Shown here: one piece after another, positions 61,778 through 64,000 of the stretch
Layout of the letters: the number at the start of each line of letters is the position of its first letter
Position numbering within the stretch: the stretch's first letter is position 1
Assembly (NCBI RefSeq): GCF_049933045.1
Contig: NZ_CP187926.1
Span: 186,001 to 250,000, forward strand
DNA from: Pseudocolwellia sp049933045
GTDB taxonomy: Bacteria; Pseudomonadota; Gammaproteobacteria; Enterobacterales; Alteromonadaceae
Direction: 5' to 3'
DNA: 64,000 nucleotides
Notes under the pieces: generated by a model
Told to the model about the DNA's origin: nothing
Seen by the model: only the letters and a program-made list of their open reading frames with translations
Database searches by the model: none
Made by a program: the position numbers and the translations under genes

Positions 61778-62722
61778 ATGAGTTTGATCAGTTTACTAAT
61801 TGCGTTGTTGTCGGAACGTTATTTAACAAATAAATTATGGCATTTTAATACTTATTATAAAAAATATAGTCAGTTAGTTTTAAAAGACGATGCTACGGGT
61901 TCAAACATCAAATCTACCATTATGATGGTGCTTGTCTTATTACTACCCACTTTAGTTTGTTATTTACTGCTTGAGCAATTAGGTAATAGTTTTTTATATT
62001 TAGTTGCTTCAACTGTTATTTTGATTATCTGTTTTGGCTGTTCACAAACACGCGATACCTATAAACGATATTTAGTTGCCGCTTTTAAAGGCGAAACAAC
62101 AACGTGTGATTTAATTCATAAAGAATTTTTACAAAACAAACAATTACCACAAATGGGATTTGGTCAAGCTTTAGTGTGGTTAAACTACCGTTATTTTATT
62201 GCTGTTATGTTGTTCTTTGTGATTTTTGGTGCGCCAGGTGCTGTATTTTATCGTTTGCTAACCAGTCTAAATGAACGTTGCGTAACGCAAAGCAAAACAC
62301 AAAATAACACCCAACAAACTACACAAGATATTAATAGCGAAGTTACACAGGATAATGAACCAGACATTACTCTAGAGGCTGATACTAAATCAGAAAACAC
62401 GCACGTAGATGAAGAGTCTAATGTATGTATTTCTAGCAAAATACTCTTTGTAGCTGATTGGATACCAGTAAGAGTTATCGCTTTAGGTTATATGCTTGTT
62501 GGTCATTTCTCAAAAGCTGTTCCTGTGTGGCTAGCTAACGTATTTGATTTAAATATGCCATCTTATGAAGTGTTAATTTCTGTAGCGCAAAAATCTGAAG
62601 ATATTATGATTGAAACTGAAGATTGTTCTGCAGAACCTTGCTCTTTAGTTAGATTAGCTAAAAGAACGTTATTATTATGTTTAGCGTTTATTTCTATTTT
62701 AATTCTTACCGGGGTTCTTTAA
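61778..62722 (+). CDS. ampE: Regulatory signalling-modulator protein AmpE
   Basis: AmpE is an inner-membrane protein related to CobD, encoded next to ampD in many Gammaproteobacteria, with a poorly defined role in beta-lactam sensing. The 314-residue protein begins SLISLLIALLSERYL and has about four transmembrane segments (about 46-62, 66-84, 139-165, 290-312) plus a polar acidic insert around residues 168-215 (Thr/Gln/Asp/Glu rich) that is probably cytoplasmic. VKDD-type and FGQALVWLNYRYF segments fit the family. It ends before a hairpin terminator. Confidence 0.87.
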   Translation: MSLISLLIALLSERYLTNKLWHFNTYYKKYSQLVLKDDATGSNIKSTIMMVLVLLLPTLVCYLLLEQLGNSFLYLVASTVILIICFGCSQTRDTYKRYLVAAFKGETTTCDLIHKEFLQNKQLPQMGFGQALVWLNYRYFIAVMLFFVIFGAPGAVFYRLLTSLNERCVTQSKTQNNTQQTTQDINSEVTQDNEPDITLEADTKSENTHVDEESNVCISSKILFVADWIPVRVIALGYMLVGHFSKAVPVWLANVFDLNMPSYEVLISVAQKSEDIMIETEDCSAEPCSLVRLAKRTLLLCLAFISILILTGVL

Positions 62723-63025
62723 GCCTAATTAAATTTTGCTAGCTTAATATGAATAGAGCTTTTGTAGTTTTATTACATGCATGAGGATTATTTAGCCAAT
62801 AAACATTAGATGATTTTTTTAATAGATTATCTAATGTTCTTTTAGTAAATGTGTTTCAAATGATTATAATTAAAGGTTTTTATTTTGTTTTTAACGGTCG
62901 TTAACGATGAATTTAAACACTTGTTTTAAGCTTTGACTCTAAAGTTTTCCTTGGAAAATGTTGTAAATTAAACTATGTTACGTATACAAAACCACTAAGT
63001 TTTGTTATTTTTACACCAAAATATC
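62723..63025 (+). other. Gap between ampE and pdhR with a terminator hairpin
   Basis: In the 366-bp gap 62723-63088, AACATTAGAT (62802-62811) pairs perfectly with ATCTAATGTT (62829-62838), extendable by three weaker pairs, and CTTTT follows, a likely ampE terminator. The middle is AT-rich without a gene; the PdhR operator lies at its right end. Confidence 0.65.
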
Positions 63026-63040
63026 AATGGTAAGACCAAT
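63026..63040. promoter_or_regulatory. PdhR operator
   Basis: AATGGTAAGACCAAT matches the PdhR palindrome ATTGGT-N3-ACCAAT with a single mismatch. It lies 49 bp before the pdhR ATG, where autoregulation by the pyruvate-responsive repressor is expected. Confidence 0.85.
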
Positions 63041-63088
63041 TTACCAAGGTTTTTTAAAGTCTGTTAGGTCGTAGAGGTAGTAAGCAAA

Positions 63089-63862
63089 ATGTCGTATAGC
63101 GGTTTAATAAAAACAGTAAAGCAACCTAAGTTGTCTGATGTAATTCAAGAGCAGTTGGAAACAATGATACTTGAAGGTAGCTTACAGGCAGGTGAAAAAT
63201 TATTACCTGAGCGTGAACTTGCTAAACAATTTGAAGTATCGCGTCCATCATTAAGAGAAGCGATACAAAAGCTAGAAGCAAAAAAACTAGTAGTACGTAA
63301 GCAAGGTGGCGGAACCTTTGTTAGCCAAAGTATACTAAGTGGGTTGTCAGATCCACTTTTTGAGTTAATGGCGCAAAGTAATGAGTCGCAATTTGATTTA
63401 TTAGAATTTAGGCATGGCATAGAAGGTATGGCTTCATACTATGCTGCAATGCGTGGTACAGCAGCTGATTTTAATGAGATTCAAAATAAACACGATAACA
63501 TTGGTAACGCACAGCTAGAGAACGACTATAAGTTAGAAGCTAACGCGGTTTATGATTTTTATTTGGCAATATGTGCAGCTTCGCATAATGCGATTATTTT
63601 ACATTTATCGCGCAGTATGAAAGCTTTGTTAGTAGATAATATAGAAAAGAATTTAACAATGATGGCTAAACGGCCTGATATTTTCTCTCAAAATACTGAT
63701 TACCGAAAGAATTTATTAGAAGCTATAGTTAGCGGTAAACCTCAGAGAGCTTGGGGTGCTAGCCATAGTCATTTAGCCTTTATTGAAGAAGTTTTGTTGA
63801 AGCTTACACAGGAAAATAGTCGTGTAGAGCGTTCAATGAGACGGATGCAACGTAAAACATAG
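63089..63862 (+). CDS. pdhR: Pyruvate dehydrogenase complex repressor PdhR
   Basis: A 257-residue GntR/FadR-family repressor that senses pyruvate and controls the pdhR-aceEF-lpd operon. The N-terminal winged helix is LQAGEKLLPERELAKQFEVS with RPSLREAIQKLEAKKLVVRK following. The FCD domain follows, with FRHGIEGMASYYAA and the histidines of SHNAIIL and GASHSHLAF that bind metal and effector. An intact PdhR operator lies upstream. The downstream 138 bp end in a TTGGAG ribosome-binding site at the window edge, where aceE is expected. Confidence 0.95.
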   Translation: MSYSGLIKTVKQPKLSDVIQEQLETMILEGSLQAGEKLLPERELAKQFEVSRPSLREAIQKLEAKKLVVRKQGGGTFVSQSILSGLSDPLFELMAQSNESQFDLLEFRHGIEGMASYYAAMRGTAADFNEIQNKHDNIGNAQLENDYKLEANAVYDFYLAICAASHNAIILHLSRSMKALLVDNIEKNLTMMAKRPDIFSQNTDYRKNLLEAIVSGKPQRAWGASHSHLAFIEEVLLKLTQENSRVERSMRRMQRKT

Positions 63863-63952
63863 GCTTATAGTCTATACATTATTATTAAAGGTTAACTTCC
63901 TTTAATTGTTTAAGTAATTTTTAAGTAAATTTAACTATTTAACTTTAATCCC

Positions 63953-63989
63953 AAAGCCACATTATAAAGTGGCTTTAATAACATTTGGA
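63953..63989 (+). promoter_or_regulatory. Hairpin and ribosome-binding site before the next gene
   Basis: AAAGCCAC (63953-63960) pairs with GTGGCTTT (63969-63976) around an 8-nt loop, without a following T run. A GGAG ribosome-binding site at 63987-63990 lies about 10 bases from the window end, so the next gene (probably aceE, by pdhR synteny) starts at or just after base 64001. Confidence 0.5.
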
Positions 63990-64000
63990 GACTAAGTAAT

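Noticed and set aside
62880..63010. Possible small gene between ampE and pdhR
   Set aside because: All frames are short and AT-rich without a ribosome-binding site; the region is better explained as promoter and operator DNA.

Overview
This 64-kb window is a low-GC (visibly AT-rich) chromosomal segment of a marine gammaproteobacterium. Gene content and order point to Alteromonadales, most likely Colwelliaceae (Colwellia, Thalassotalea or relatives). The pointers are a complete dcw cluster running into lpxC, dciA, an M23 peptidase, secA and mutT; a pilA-pilB-pilC-pilD-coaE-zapD-yacG block; nadC/ampD/ampE/pdhR; and a glrK-glrG-glrR cluster. The organism assignment is inference from protein style and synteny, not from a search. 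No rRNA, tRNA, CRISPR array, insertion sequence or prophage was seen.

Layout. 1-1278: end of thiL and pgpA. 1450-5906 (minus): serA, rpiA, fthC and a POT peptide transporter. 6192-9739: a nucleotide-sugar set (UDP-HexNAc dehydrogenase, UDP-HexNAc 4-epimerase, galU), with a terminator after the first gene. 10075-16010: sulfate activation (cysD, cysN, an SLC13/RCK permease, cysC) followed by a DHH phosphoesterase. 16168-19634 (minus): the glrK-glrG-glrR two-component system. 20070-21250: three tandem secreted EF-hand proteins, divergent from glrK. 21529-22538: two poorly characterised genes. 22711-26626: an Fbp/Fut-type ferric iron ABC transporter behind a Fur-like site. 26948-45140: mraZ to lpxC, nearly all overlapping or tightly packed. 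45245-49970: dciA (minus), M23 peptidase, secA, mutT. 50230-59103 (minus): yacG, zapD, coaE, pilD, pilC, pilB, an LTA-synthase-like sulfatase and pilA. 59467-60921 (minus): nadC and a retropepsin-like protease. 60958-63862: ampD, ampE, pdhR; the window ends on a ribosome-binding site just before what should be aceE.

Most of the window is core housekeeping. Two places stand out. First, the intergenic region between glrK and the EF-hand genes carries a near-consensus sigma-54 promoter and two TGTC-N10-GACA-type sites that match the enterobacterial GlrR operator. This predicts that GlrK/GlrR directly drives a family of small secreted calcium-binding proteins at the locus where enterobacteria keep the sRNA gene glmY. 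Second, an LTA-synthase-family phosphotransferase sits between pilA and pilB. It ends in an A11 homopolymer beyond which a 43-residue cysteine-patterned tail continues in another frame. This suggests a slippery or phase-variable C terminus on a possible pilin- or envelope-modifying enzyme.

Regulatory sites tie several modules to known control: MraZ repeats before mraZ, a PdhR operator before pdhR, a Fur-like box before the iron transporter, and a clean sigma-70 promoter for lpxC.
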